DNA of 64,000 bases from CAZKWG01 sp964615375 (GCA_964615375.1 CAZTOW010000046.1:16243-80242); one strand, 5' to 3'. Shown: positions 18,641-26,789, numbered from the stretch's first letter. Translations and numbers: made by a program. Notes: generated by a model from the letters alone, not told the origin.

Positions 18641-19447
18641 TTGACGAAGCAAGTGCTGCGTCTGGGGATGGGTGTGCTCATCGCGCTGATCCTGGGCTCC
18701 CGCGGCGCCCGCGCCGAGGACTGCGCGCCCATAAGCGCGAGCCTGGACGTGCTCACCTACAACACCTGGGGGCTGCCCGAGCCCGTGGCCCGCGACCGGG
18801 CCGGGCGCATGCCGCGCATCGCGGCCATGGTGCGCGAGGAGCCGGCCGATCTCGTGGGCCTCCAGGAGGTCTGGCGCGGTTCGCTCTCCCTCCTGGACCT
18901 GGACCTGCTGCGCTCGGACGAGCGGGGGGACAACGGGCTGGCCCTGGTCACGCCGCATCCGGTGAGCGAGCAGCGGGTCGTGGCCTTCGACGCCGAGACC
19001 GGCACCGACCGCCTCAAGGCCAAGGGCGCCCTGGCCAGCACCGTGCGCCTGCCCGAGCTCGGCGAGACCCGCGTGGTCGTCACCCACCTGCAGGCGGGCC
19101 CCGGCGAGCGCGCCGCCCGCGTGCGCGAGCGCCAGGTGGAGACCGTTCTGGCGCTCGTGGAGGGCGAAGAGCGGCCCGTCATCCTGATGGGCGACTTCAA
19201 CCTGCACCACGGCAGCGAGGACGACGCCCGCGTCGAGCGCCGGCTCTCCACGCTCGGCTTCGCCGACGTCGCCGAGCAGCAGGGCGACCCTCGGCCCACC
19301 TATATCGGCAAGGACGAGCGTTTCGACCGCATCCTGGTGCGCGCGGGCCCGCGCCGCTGCCTCACGCCGCTCTCCGTGGACGTCCCGCAGATCGACCTCT
19401 CCGACCACCTGCCCGTCCGCGCGACGCTGGGGGTCGGGAGCCGCTAG
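18641..19447 (+). CDS. Secreted endonuclease/exonuclease/phosphatase (EEP) family protein
   Basis: A 268-residue protein from TTG 18641, preceded by GGGGAGGAGG. A signal peptide (LGMGVLIALILGSRGARA, cleavage after ARA) precedes the EEP fold. Motifs: LDVLTYNTWGLPE (Asn metal ligand), DLVGLQEVW (catalytic-site Glu), VVTHLQAG (His), LMGDFNLHHGSED (GDFN) and DLSDHLPVRA (SDHxP). These are the conserved residues of the Mg2+-dependent DNase I/sphingomyelinase superfamily. The HLQAG segment and export favour a phosphodiesterase acting on lipids or extracellular substrates, though a nuclease cannot be excluded. Its stop abuts the convergent transporter gene with no gap. Confidence 0.88.
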   Translation: MTKQVLRLGMGVLIALILGSRGARAEDCAPISASLDVLTYNTWGLPEPVARDRAGRMPRIAAMVREEPADLVGLQEVWRGSLSLLDLDLLRSDERGDNGLALVTPHPVSEQRVVAFDAETGTDRLKAKGALASTVRLPELGETRVVVTHLQAGPGERAARVRERQVETVLALVEGEERPVILMGDFNLHHGSEDDARVERRLSTLGFADVAEQQGDPRPTYIGKDERFDRILVRAGPRRCLTPLSVDVPQIDLSDHLPVRATLGVGSR

Positions 19448-20464
19448 TCAGGGCTCGTGCGCATGCCGGTGGTGCAGGTCCGGCCGGTGCGGGTGGCTGT
19501 GGGCCCGCGGCGCGTGCTCGTGCTCGTGGGCGTGCCAGCCGCGCACCTCGCCCTCGTGCGGGTGATCGTGGTGGCCGTCGTCGTGGCGGTGCCAGTGCGT
19601 GTGCCGCCCCGCCTCGTGGGTGTGGGCGTGGGCGTGGCGCTCGCCGTAGACCAGGGCCAGCCCCGCCGCCATCAGCACCCCCGCCACCACCTGCGCCGCC
19701 AGCACGGGCTCGCTCAGCCAGGCCAGCAGCACGCCCCAGAAGGGCGCCGTGGCGAAGATCATCTGCGCCCGCGTCGCCCCAAGCTGCTGCGCCCCCGCCA
19801 CATAGAGCACGATGGACGCCCCATAGGAGAGCGTGCCTACCCCCAGGGAGATCGCGACCGACCGACCGTCGGTCGGTGAACCCTCCAGCAGCAGCCCCAG
19901 CCCCAGGTTCACCGCGCCTGCCACCAGCCCTTTGGCGAAGGTGGTCTGCGCCGGCGTCAACCGCTCGATCACGGCCGTCAGGTTGTTGTCGAGCCCCCAG
20001 CACAGGCAGCCCGCCGCCACCAGCAGCGCCGCCATCACGTCGCCCCCGCCCGAGGGCGAGGCCAGGATCACGCTCGCCACCCAGGTCAGCACCGCCGCGC
20101 CCAGCGCGCGCGCGCCCAGGTGCTCCCGGAAGAAGGCCCAGCCCAGCAGGGCCGTGGCCGGCGCCTCCAGGTTCAGCCACAGCGCGACGGAGCCCGCGGG
20201 CGCCAGCCGCAGGCCCAGCAGCACCAGCACCGGCCCCAGCACCCCGCCGAAGACCACCGCCCCCAGGAGCCGCCTCAGCTCCCCCCGATCCCAGGGCCCG
20301 CGCGCGAACGGCGCCGTCGCCAGCGCCGCCCCCAGGTACAGCAGCCCCGCCAGCGTCAGCGGCCCCATCCCGCCCAGCAGCGACTTGGAGACCGGCGTGC
20401 TGGCGCCGAAGAGCGCGGCGGCCAGGAGGCACCAGAGGGCGGGGGCGGCGAAGGGGAGGGTCAT
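19448..20464 (-). CDS. EamA/DMT-family transporter with His-rich C-terminal tail
   Basis: A 338-residue protein with ten predicted helices, in two EamA repeats (AALFGASTPVSKSLL at the start; GCLCWGLDNNLTAVIE in the second half). After the last helix (ALVYGE) comes a cytoplasmic tail of about 65 residues with more than 25 histidines interspersed with Asp/Glu. EamA proteins usually export amino acids or metabolites; such a tail is more typical of zinc, nickel or cobalt transporters. Metal-dependent regulation or metal export is inferred. The gene converges directly with the EEP gene. Confidence 0.85.
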   Translation of the reverse strand: MTLPFAAPALWCLLAAALFGASTPVSKSLLGGMGPLTLAGLLYLGAALATAPFARGPWDRGELRRLLGAVVFGGVLGPVLVLLGLRLAPAGSVALWLNLEAPATALLGWAFFREHLGARALGAAVLTWVASVILASPSGGGDVMAALLVAAGCLCWGLDNNLTAVIERLTPAQTTFAKGLVAGAVNLGLGLLLEGSPTDGRSVAISLGVGTLSYGASIVLYVAGAQQLGATRAQMIFATAPFWGVLLAWLSEPVLAAQVVAGVLMAAGLALVYGERHAHAHTHEAGRHTHWHRHDDGHHDHPHEGEVRGWHAHEHEHAPRAHSHPHRPDLHHRHAHEP

Positions 20465-20500
20465 GGGGGCATCATAGCGGATTCGGGCTTCGATCCGCGT

Positions 20501-20555
20501 CGATAGTAACGCCGGCGTTACAAACGACGCGCGTTAGGAACGCGAGCGTTATCAG
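20501..20555. promoter_or_regulatory. Composite palindromic operator-like element, copy 1
   Basis: The 55-bp element contains GTAACGCCGGCGTTAC (perfect palindrome, 20506-20521) and AACG-cgag-CGTT (20539-20550) extended by ATCAG. The same arrangement recurs at 20875-20929, aligned over the whole length. It lies in the spacer between the divergent transporter and Fic genes, so it could control either. Binding protein unknown. Confidence 0.55.
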
Positions 20556-20564
20556 CGGAGCCCA

Positions 20565-20614
20565 ATCAGGTGCCAGGTATCTTGATCATTGATCAGGTGC
20601 CAGGCATCCTGGTC
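20565..20614. repeat. Short direct repeat (23 bp, two copies)
   Basis: Two near-identical units beginning ATCAGGTGCCAGG (20565-20587 and 20592-20614) lie between operator copy 1 and the 19-bp inverted repeat. No coding potential. Similar GTGCCAGG-type sequences occur elsewhere as dispersed repeats; role unknown. Confidence 0.6.
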
Positions 20615-20666
20615 AAGGGACCTCTCCTCAGGGACCTCGCTCGAACGCCGACCCCCTGAAGCGAGC

Positions 20667-20774
20667 GAACCACAGAGACTCAGAGCGCTCAGAGGGAGGC
20701 GCGTCGAGCGGTAGAGCCTCTCTCGGCCTCCCCGCCGCGCCCGAACCTCTGTGTGCTCTGAGTCTCTGTGGTTC
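20667..20774. repeat. Inverted repeat with 19-bp perfect arms
   Basis: Left arm GAACCACAGAGACTCAGAG (20667-20685) and its exact reverse complement (20756-20774) flank 70 bp. The arm resembles 'CCACAGAGAxxxAGAG' dispersed repeats and is related to the inverted repeat at 40373-40551. It is non-coding and could form a long hairpin in RNA or act as a REP-like or miniature element. Confidence 0.8.
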
Positions 20775-20874
20775 CCTCTTCTCGTCGAACCACACCCATC
20801 GCCCCACCCGCTCGCCAGCCGTCCCCTGGCGCGGCCCTGATCTGGACACCTGGCGCCCGCTCCTCCCTCCGCGT

Positions 20875-20929
20875 CGCTGATAACGCCGACGTTACCAACA
20901 GCGCACACTAAGAACGTCCGCGTTATCAG
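20875..20929. promoter_or_regulatory. Composite palindromic operator-like element, copy 2
   Basis: This is a second copy of the 55-bp element, containing TAACG-ccga-CGTTA (20881-20894) and AACG-tccg-CGTT (20913-20924) followed by ATCAG. Differences from copy 1 fall mainly in the spacers, while the AACG/CGTT half-sites are kept. It ends 51 bp before the Fic start codon, so it probably overlaps that gene's promoter. Confidence 0.6.
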
Positions 20930-20937
20930 TGCGCCGA

Positions 20938-20961
20938 CCAGGGAACGATGGCGTTCCCTGG
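20938..20961. promoter_or_regulatory. Palindrome immediately upstream of fic
   Basis: Arms CCAGGGAACG and CGTTCCCTGG are separated by four bases, again giving AACG-N4-CGTT. The palindrome ends 19 bases before the Fic ATG. It may be a further operator, or a hairpin in the leader close to the ribosome-binding site. Confidence 0.6.
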
Positions 20962-20979
20962 CCTCCCGGAGCGAAGCGC

Positions 20980-22149
20980 ATGGCCCGAATCACCGGCCGC
21001 TACGAGACCACCGTCGCTGGCGGGGAGGCTGTGCGGGCCTTCGTCCCGCACCCGCTCCCTCCGTCCGATCCGCCCCTCGACCTCGCCCGGCTGGAGCGCC
21101 GTCTCCGCGCCGCGGAGCAGGGGCTCGCGCGCCTGGAGGTCGCGGGCGCGATGGTGCCCTCCCTCGACTGGTTCATCTACGCCTTTGTCCGCAAGGAGGC
21201 CGTCATCTCCTCGCAGATCGAGGGCACGCAGGCCACGCTGGTGGATCTGCTCAACCACGAAGCGGCCGACCAGCCCACGCAGCCGACGGCTGACGTCGAG
21301 GAGATCTGCAACTACGTCGACGCGCTCGCCTACGCGCGCGCGCAGCTGGTCGACCCGTCCGCGCCGCCGCTCTCGATGCGGATGCTCAACGCCACCCACG
21401 CGCGCCTCATGCGCGGCGTGCGCGGCGCGACGAAGCTCCCTGGCGAGGTCCGCCGCAGCCAGAACTGGATCGGAGGATCGCGCCCGGGCAACGCGGCGTT
21501 CGTGCCACCGCCCCCCCAACTTCTGCCCGAGGGGATCTCCGCCCTGGAGCGGTACATTCACGCCGACGACGGCATCCACCCGATCGTGCGCACCGGCCTC
21601 CTCCACGTCCAGTTCGAGACGCTGCACCCGTACCTGGACGGCAACGGCCGCGTGGGCCGCCTCCTCATCAGCCTGCTCCTCGAACACTGGGGTCTGCTGA
21701 CGCGCCCGCTCCTGTACCTGTCCCTGTTCTTCAAGCGGCATCGGGCCGAGTATTACCGGCGCCTCAGCCTCGTACGGACGGACGGCGACTGGGAGGGCTG
21801 GCTCGACTTCTTCCTCGATGGCGTGGCGACCATCGCCGAGGAGGCTGTCGCCACCGCGAGCGCCCTCTTCGAACGGGTCGCCGAGGACCGCGAGCGCCTG
21901 TTGGGGCACCCTGACACCGCGCTCATGACGGTGCGCCTCTTCGAGCGGCTGCCCACACACCCTGTCGTCACGTCCGCGTCGGTGATGCGCCTGCTCGCCA
22001 CCTCCCGCCCGACCGCGAGTCGCGCGCTCGACGCGCTGGTCAAGGCGGGCATCCTCGTCGAGACCACCGGGAAGCGGCGCGACCGTACCTTCGCCTACGA
22101 GGGCTACCTGCTGCGCCTGCGCGAGGGTACCGAGGTCGGCGCAGAGTAG
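20980..22149 (+). CDS. fic: Class II Fic-domain adenylyltransferase (AMPylase)
   Basis: A 389-residue protein from ATG 20980, with CGGAG upstream. It transfers AMP to protein side chains. The catalytic motif HPYLDGNGRVGRLL (HPFxDGNGRxGR, about residues 216-229) is intact. The N-terminal inhibitory motif SSQIEGTQ, which fits (S/T)xxxE(G/N), about residues 74-79, places it in the self-inhibited class II Fic group. The C-terminal region (VVTSASVMRLLATSRPTASRALDALVKAGILVETTG) is a winged helix that probably binds DNA. Such stand-alone proteins may regulate their own gene; the palindromes upstream fit this. Target protein unknown. Confidence 0.95.
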   Translation: MARITGRYETTVAGGEAVRAFVPHPLPPSDPPLDLARLERRLRAAEQGLARLEVAGAMVPSLDWFIYAFVRKEAVISSQIEGTQATLVDLLNHEAADQPTQPTADVEEICNYVDALAYARAQLVDPSAPPLSMRMLNATHARLMRGVRGATKLPGEVRRSQNWIGGSRPGNAAFVPPPPQLLPEGISALERYIHADDGIHPIVRTGLLHVQFETLHPYLDGNGRVGRLLISLLLEHWGLLTRPLLYLSLFFKRHRAEYYRRLSLVRTDGDWEGWLDFFLDGVATIAEEAVATASALFERVAEDRERLLGHPDTALMTVRLFERLPTHPVVTSASVMRLLATSRPTASRALDALVKAGILVETTGKRRDRTFAYEGYLLRLREGTEVGAE

Positions 22150-22177
22150 CTACACTTCACGTCTCCCGGAGGCCGCG

Positions 22178-23299
22178 ATGCACGTCCATTCCAGCACAGG
22201 GGCCCGCTCCTCCTGGGTCGCCCTCGGGCTGCTGACGGCCACGGCCTGCCAGCCCGCGATCTCCAACAAGGGCAGCGACAGCGGCACCGAGGGCGAGGAG
22301 GACAGCCCCGACCCCTGGAGCGGCCCCAACGAGGTCGCGCCGGGGACCTTCGTGTCCACCGCCATGTGGGCCGAGGGCGGCGTGCGCTGCTCGCGGCTGG
22401 CCCAGCTCGCGCTCCAGGACGGGGGCGATCTCTCGGCCTGGAGCTGGACCTTCTGCCAGGACGCCTGGGGCGGCTACGCGGACGTGGTGCCCATCGGGGC
22501 CTCCGAGCAGGACGCGCCGGCCGAGGACGCCGCCTTCGAGGTCCAGTCCCACGCGATCTTCATCGGGCAGGAGCCGACGCTGCGGGAGGGCCACTGGGAC
22601 GCGCTCACGGACACCGCGGTGGAGCTGAGCTGGGAGGACGGGAGCACCGAGCGCTGGGCCCGCACCTGGACCGACGAGACCTTGGACAAGCTGGAGCTGT
22701 TCCAGGTCTCCGCCGCGGACGCCCCCACGGACACCTGGCTGCAGGAGCAGGACGGAGCCTTCGCCCGCGACGAGGACGCGACCGTCCTGGGCGTCGCCTT
22801 CGGCGGCCCCGAGGACCCCGGTCTGGAGGTGGGCCTGGACGGGCTGGACGACTACATGGAGACCAACTACTTCGGCCGATTCCTCCGCTGGAACGGCTAC
22901 TACACCGCGCCCGACGACGCGCTGGGCGTCAACTCCGACGAGCTCGGGCTGAGCTCGTTCTACCTCACGGACACCGGCGTCGCCCGCTACGTCTACGGCG
23001 GCGACGGCGGCGGGATGTACATCTTCTGCTACCTCGCGCTGCCCGAGGACCGCGAGGGCCTGCGGACGCGGCAGATCGTCTACCAGACGAGCCACGACTT
23101 CGACAACGACGGCAACATCGCCGACGGGCCGGGCCACGTCTACGCGGGCCTCCAGATCGTCGACGCCACGGGCACCTTCCGGGGAGTGGTCTTCGCCGAC
23201 CAGAGCTACGACACCGGCGTCGAGGCGGTGATGATCCTGTCGTCGATGTACTACCTGGACGTCTCGGACGACGCGGCCCACAGCGGGACCGGGGACTGA
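22178..23299 (+). CDS. Lipoprotein of unknown function
   Basis: A 373-residue protein with a lipoprotein signal (SSWVALGLLTATACQPA) and a Ser/Asp/Glu-rich tether. The body is acidic and rich in Trp, Tyr and Gly (WSWTFCQDAWGGYADVV, YGGDGGGMYIFCYLAL), suggesting an extracellular beta-rich domain. Two short Cys-containing segments may form disulfides. It follows fic by 28 bp but its lineage-typical composition suggests an unrelated role. No family recognised. Confidence 0.7.
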   Translation: MHVHSSTGARSSWVALGLLTATACQPAISNKGSDSGTEGEEDSPDPWSGPNEVAPGTFVSTAMWAEGGVRCSRLAQLALQDGGDLSAWSWTFCQDAWGGYADVVPIGASEQDAPAEDAAFEVQSHAIFIGQEPTLREGHWDALTDTAVELSWEDGSTERWARTWTDETLDKLELFQVSAADAPTDTWLQEQDGAFARDEDATVLGVAFGGPEDPGLEVGLDGLDDYMETNYFGRFLRWNGYYTAPDDALGVNSDELGLSSFYLTDTGVARYVYGGDGGGMYIFCYLALPEDREGLRTRQIVYQTSHDFDNDGNIADGPGHVYAGLQIVDATGTFRGVVFADQSYDTGVEAVMILSSMYYLDVSDDAAHSGTGD

Positions 23300-23341
23300 A
23301 GGGCCCCTCCCCCGTCGATCCACACCCCCCGCCTCCGTCGT

Positions 23342-23980
23342 ATGCTCCCCACGATGCTCACCCTCCTCCTCACTCTGCTCGCCTGTTCCCCTGATCCCGC
23401 GCCGGGGGCCTGGCCGCCCGCGGCGGCCTCCCAGGAGGACCCGACGCTGCCCGTGACCTGGAGCATGAAGGCCAAGGACGGGAAGATCGCGGTGAGCTGG
23501 ACCATCACCAACGCGGGCGCGGAGAGCGTCTGGCTGCTGGACACGGACTTCGTGCCGGTGGACGGCGGATATCAGCGCTCCGAGCGGATCATCACGCTGC
23601 CCGGGGAGGAGCCGGGGCTGGTCCGCCTCGCGCGCGGCCACCTGCGCCCGCCCGAGGGCCAGGCCGAGGCGCGCCCGCCCAGCGCCCGCGAGCTCCCGCC
23701 CGGCCAGTCCCGCCCGGGTCGCGGCGCCCTCCCCCTGCCGGTGGCGAGCTGGCACCCGGTCTACCTGCTGCCCGGCCTGCCCGAGGCACCTGTACGGGCG
23801 GTGCTGGAGCTCGGGGTGCTGGTGGGGCCGCCGCCCGAGGGCGTGGAGCCCTTCGAGGAGGGCGCCCGCAGCGTGCCCGAGGGGCTGCCGCTCCGCCCGC
23901 CGACCCTGGCCTACGTGACCGCGGCCCAGCGCCTCGTGCGCGGCGGTGTCCAGGAGCTGCCAGGCGCCACCGCGCCCTGA
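23342..23980 (+). CDS. Small lipoprotein of unknown function
   Basis: About 212 residues; an ATG at 23354 gives a more usual leader (MLTLLLTLLACSPDPAPG, lipobox LLAC). The body begins with a beta-type segment (VTWSMKAKDGKIAVSWTITNAGAESVWLLD) that resembles an immunoglobulin-like or intracellular-proteinase-inhibitor-like sandwich, and continues Pro-rich. It lies 42 bp after the preceding lipoprotein gene. No catalytic motif is visible. Confidence 0.6.
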   Translation: MLPTMLTLLLTLLACSPDPAPGAWPPAAASQEDPTLPVTWSMKAKDGKIAVSWTITNAGAESVWLLDTDFVPVDGGYQRSERIITLPGEEPGLVRLARGHLRPPEGQAEARPPSARELPPGQSRPGRGALPLPVASWHPVYLLPGLPEAPVRAVLELGVLVGPPPEGVEPFEEGARSVPEGLPLRPPTLAYVTAAQRLVRGGVQELPGATAP

Positions 23981-24107
23981 TCCGGACGCGCGACGCCGAT
24001 GTCGCGGTCGCGCGCGCACCGCCAGGGTACCTCGGCGAAGAGGCACGACCAAAGGCCCGCTCCACACTGGTACAGGTCTTGCTTGGAGGGACCGGCGGAG
24101 GTCCCCC

Positions 24108-25106
24108 ATGCACGTCCGCTCCCTCATCCTCGCGTCCCTCACCCTGGCCGGCTGTGAGCCCGGCAAGCTCATCAACAGCGGCTCCGGCTGCGAGGGCGAC
24201 CCGGTCCCCTTCTCCATCGACGCCGACTTCGACACGGACACGCGCGACGACCTGCTGAGCATCTGGGGCCTCTCCGACCCGGCCGAGCTGAGCTGCGAGC
24301 AGCTCTGCGACTACCTCGTCGAGCAGAGCACGGGCGCCGAGATCGAGGTGCTGGACGCCTGCACCCACAGCCTGGACGCGAGCGGGGCGGACAGCGCCGA
24401 CACCGCCGGGGAGGCCGTGGTCGGGCACGTCACCTGCGAGGGCACGCGCTCCTACTTCTGCGAGGGCCGGCGCCCGCTGGGCCACGTCGAGGCCGCCTGC
24501 GCTGACCCCGACCTCGGCCCCACCCTCGCCGCGTGCGCCCACCTCGAGGCCGCCAGCGTCCTCGCCTTCCGCCAGCTCGTCCGCCAGCTCCGCGACTGGG
24601 GCGCCCCCGAGACCCTGATCGACCGCTGCCAGGACGCCGCCCGCGACGAGCTCGCCCACGCCCGCGACATCGGGAGGCTCGCCCGCCGAGAGGGCGCCCG
24701 GCTCCCCACCCTCCGCCTCCAGCCCGCGCCCGAGGACCGGCTCAGCGTCGCCCTCCACAACGCCGCCGAGGGATGCGTCGGCGAGAGCTGGGCCTCGCTC
24801 CTGGCCTTCTGGAAGGCACAGAACGCCCTCGACCCCGAGCTCCGCGCCGCCTACGCCCGCATAGCCGAGGACGAGGCCCGCCACGCCCAGCTCTCCTGGG
24901 ATCTCCACGCCTGGTTGATGTCCTCCCTCTCCCCCGACCAGCAGGCCGAGGTCCAGGCACGCCTCGCCCGCGCCGCCGCCACCCTGCCCCAGGTCGCCGA
25001 GGCCCAGGCCAGGAGCCTCCCCCGCGCCTTCGGCCTCCCCTCGCCTCCGATCCTGGCCCGGATCGCCCAGGACTTCGCCGCCCGTCTGCCCGTCGCCAGC
25101 GCCTGA
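24108..25106 (+). CDS. Lipoprotein with ferritin-like di-iron domain
   Basis: A 332-residue protein from ATG 24108 (GGCGGAGG upstream). The signal MHVRSLILASLTLAGCEPG has lipobox LAGC. After an acidic linker, a four-helix bundle contains ordered carboxylate/His motifs: AHLEAASVLAF, DELAHARDIG, AAEGCVGESWA and IAEDEARHAQLSW. The pattern E...ExxH...E...ExxH is the di-iron signature of the ferritin-like superfamily. Exported lipid-anchored ferritin-like proteins are seen in Myxococcota but their reactions are unknown. Oxidase, peroxide-handling or iron-binding roles are possible. Confidence 0.85.
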   Translation: MHVRSLILASLTLAGCEPGKLINSGSGCEGDPVPFSIDADFDTDTRDDLLSIWGLSDPAELSCEQLCDYLVEQSTGAEIEVLDACTHSLDASGADSADTAGEAVVGHVTCEGTRSYFCEGRRPLGHVEAACADPDLGPTLAACAHLEAASVLAFRQLVRQLRDWGAPETLIDRCQDAARDELAHARDIGRLARREGARLPTLRLQPAPEDRLSVALHNAAEGCVGESWASLLAFWKAQNALDPELRAAYARIAEDEARHAQLSWDLHAWLMSSLSPDQQAEVQARLARAAATLPQVAEAQARSLPRAFGLPSPPILARIAQDFAARLPVASA

Positions 25107-25154
25107 GCCACACCCTCACCCGACGTCATGCCGGAACCTCACCCGACGTGAGGG

Positions 25155-25185
25155 TGGACACTGACGTTACGTGAGGTCTTAGACC
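25155..25185 (+). promoter_or_regulatory. Possible MerR-type promoter upstream of the TipAL-like regulator
   Basis: TGGACA (25155-25160) and TAGACC (25180-25185) are separated by 19 bp, the long spacer typical of MerR-activated promoters. The spacer contains ACGTTACGTGAGG, which resembles the ACGT/GTGAGG-type half-sites of TipA-like operators. The -10 match is poor. Two CTCACCCGACGT copies lie just upstream. Autoregulation is inferred. Confidence 0.4.
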
Positions 25186-25210
25186 AGAGGGGCGACGCCG
25201 AGGAGGGCCG

Positions 25211-25939
25211 ATGACGGACGAGCTGCTGCGGGTGGGTGAGCTGGCGAAGCGCACGGGGCTGACCGTGCGCACGCTGCACTTCTACGACGAGGTGGGGCTG
25301 CTCCACCCCGCCTGCCGCACCGAGTCCGGCCACCGGCTCTACGACGCGTCGTGCGTCGCCCAGCTCCAGCGCATCGTCTCGCTGCGCCAGCTCGGGCTCT
25401 CTCTCGAGGAGATCGCCGACCTGCTGGAGGGACGGGAGACCGCCCTGCCCGCCCTGCTGAGCCGCCACGCCGCGCATCTGCGCGCGCAGGCCCGCGCCGC
25501 CGAGGCGCTGGCCGCACGGCTCACGGCGCTGGCGGAGCAGCTCGCCCACAGCCCGAAGGTCACGGTCGACGAGCTCCTCCAAACCGTCCAGGAGACCGTC
25601 ATGTACGAGGTTCACTACACCAAAGAGCAGCTCGCCGAGCTCGAGGCCCGCCGTCAGAAGCTGGGGGAGGAGGGGATGGCCCAGGTCCACCAGGAGTGGG
25701 GCGAGCTCATCGCCGCGGCGAAGCAGGCCCAGGCCGACGGCCTGCCCGCCACCGACCCGAAGGTGCAGGCCATCGCCCGCCGCTGGAAGGAGCTGATCGA
25801 GATGTTCACGGGGGGTAACCCCGGCATCCGTCAGTCCCTGGAGCGCACCTGGCAGCAGCAGCCGGACGCCATGGCCCGCCAGACGGGCGTGGACGCCGGC
25901 CTGCGGGAGTACATGCAGGAGGCGATGCGCGGGGCCTGA
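25211..25939 (+). CDS. MerR-family regulator with TipAS ligand-binding domain
   Basis: A 242-residue protein. The N-terminal MerR winged HTH (LLRVGELAKRTGLTVRTLHFYDEVGLL, residues 5-31) is followed by a helical dimerisation region. The C-terminal domain (YTKEQLAELEARRQKLGEEG, then RRWKELIEMFTGGNPGIRQSL) matches TipAS, the domain that traps thiopeptide-type and other amphiphilic drugs. TipAL proteins activate multidrug-resistance genes and usually their own promoter. The TipAS Cys that bonds thiostrepton is not evident, as in many homologs. The adjacent GFA-GNAT gene converges with a 1-bp gap. Confidence 0.93.
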   Translation: MTDELLRVGELAKRTGLTVRTLHFYDEVGLLHPACRTESGHRLYDASCVAQLQRIVSLRQLGLSLEEIADLLEGRETALPALLSRHAAHLRAQARAAEALAARLTALAEQLAHSPKVTVDELLQTVQETVMYEVHYTKEQLAELEARRQKLGEEGMAQVHQEWGELIAAAKQAQADGLPATDPKVQAIARRWKELIEMFTGGNPGIRQSLERTWQQQPDAMARQTGVDAGLREYMQEAMRGA

Positions 25940-25940
25940 T

Positions 25941-26789
25941 CTACTCCACCCGAGGCCGCACCAGGATCCGATCCGCGTCGATGAAGCCCAGGCTCCGGTA
26001 GAGGCGCTCGCCGGCCTCGCTGGTGCGGAGCACGAACTTGACGCGGTCGCGCCCGGCCATCAGACGCCGCATCAGCTCGCGGCCGACGCCCCGCCGCTGC
26101 CAGTCGGGGCGCACGGCCACGGTGCTGACGTAGGCGTTGGAGACGCCGTCCGAGATCACGCGGGCGAAGCCGATGAGCTCGTGCTCGTGCCAGGCGGAGA
26201 GCACCCAGCGCGCCCCGTCCATCATCGCTTGGAGGTTGGCGGGGTCGATGCGCCGATGGAACCCGACGGCCCCGAAGAGCTCGGCGAGCTGCACCACGTC
26301 CACCTCGCCCCCCTCCTGGTAGCGCACCGAGGCGCGCTCGGCGGGGGTCTGGGGCCGAGGCGGCGCGGGGCTCCAGTCGGGGCCGGAGCCCTCGTAGGCC
26401 GGCAGCTCCGGGTCCAGGTGGACCCAGGGCTGGCGGGACTCCGTCCAGATCTGGTAGGCGGGGCGAAGCTCCTCGGGGTAGTCGAAGGCGCAGACGACGA
26501 TGTCCACGGTGGCGCCGCCGCCCGCCGCCCGGAAGAAGAGGCTGCTGCCGCAGGCGGGGCAGAAGCCGCGCTCCGCCGCCACCGACGAGCGCCACCAGCG
26601 GGGCTCACCCTGGATCAGGCGCAGGCGCTCGGCGCGAACAGAGGCCCAGGTGACGAAAGGCGCGCCGACCGAGCGCTGACACATGCGACAGTGACAGTTG
26701 CCGATGTTCATGCGCCGACCGGGCACCTCGAAGCGGATCGCGCCGCAGGCGCAGCCGCCCGTGTGGATCTTCTGGACCTGAGGCTCCAT
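25941..26789 (-). CDS. GFA (DUF636)-GNAT fusion protein
   Basis: A 282-residue protein from ATG 26789 (GGGAGG upstream). The first 125 residues are a GFA/CENP-V zinc domain: TGGCACGAIRFEV, NCHCRMCQRSVGAPF and GFCPACGSSLFF give the CxCGxxxxxx, CHCxxC and CxxCG zinc ligands. The remainder is a GNAT acetyltransferase: STVAVRPDWQRRGVGRELM is the acetyl-CoA-binding motif A (Q/RxxGxG/A), followed by LRTSEAGERLYRSLGF. The two domains are usually separate. GFA members bind glutathione/S-hydroxymethylglutathione-type compounds or other small ligands; the acetyl acceptor is unknown. Confidence 0.88.
   Translation of the reverse strand: MEPQVQKIHTGGCACGAIRFEVPGRRMNIGNCHCRMCQRSVGAPFVTWASVRAERLRLIQGEPRWWRSSVAAERGFCPACGSSLFFRAAGGGATVDIVVCAFDYPEELRPAYQIWTESRQPWVHLDPELPAYEGSGPDWSPAPPRPQTPAERASVRYQEGGEVDVVQLAELFGAVGFHRRIDPANLQAMMDGARWVLSAWHEHELIGFARVISDGVSNAYVSTVAVRPDWQRRGVGRELMRRLMAGRDRVKFVLRTSEAGERLYRSLGFIDADRILVRPRVE

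Noticed and set aside
20565..20614. The two ATCAGGTGCCAGG repeats as a CRISPR array.
   Set aside because: Only two copies, 4 bp apart, with no spacers of proper length and no cas genes.
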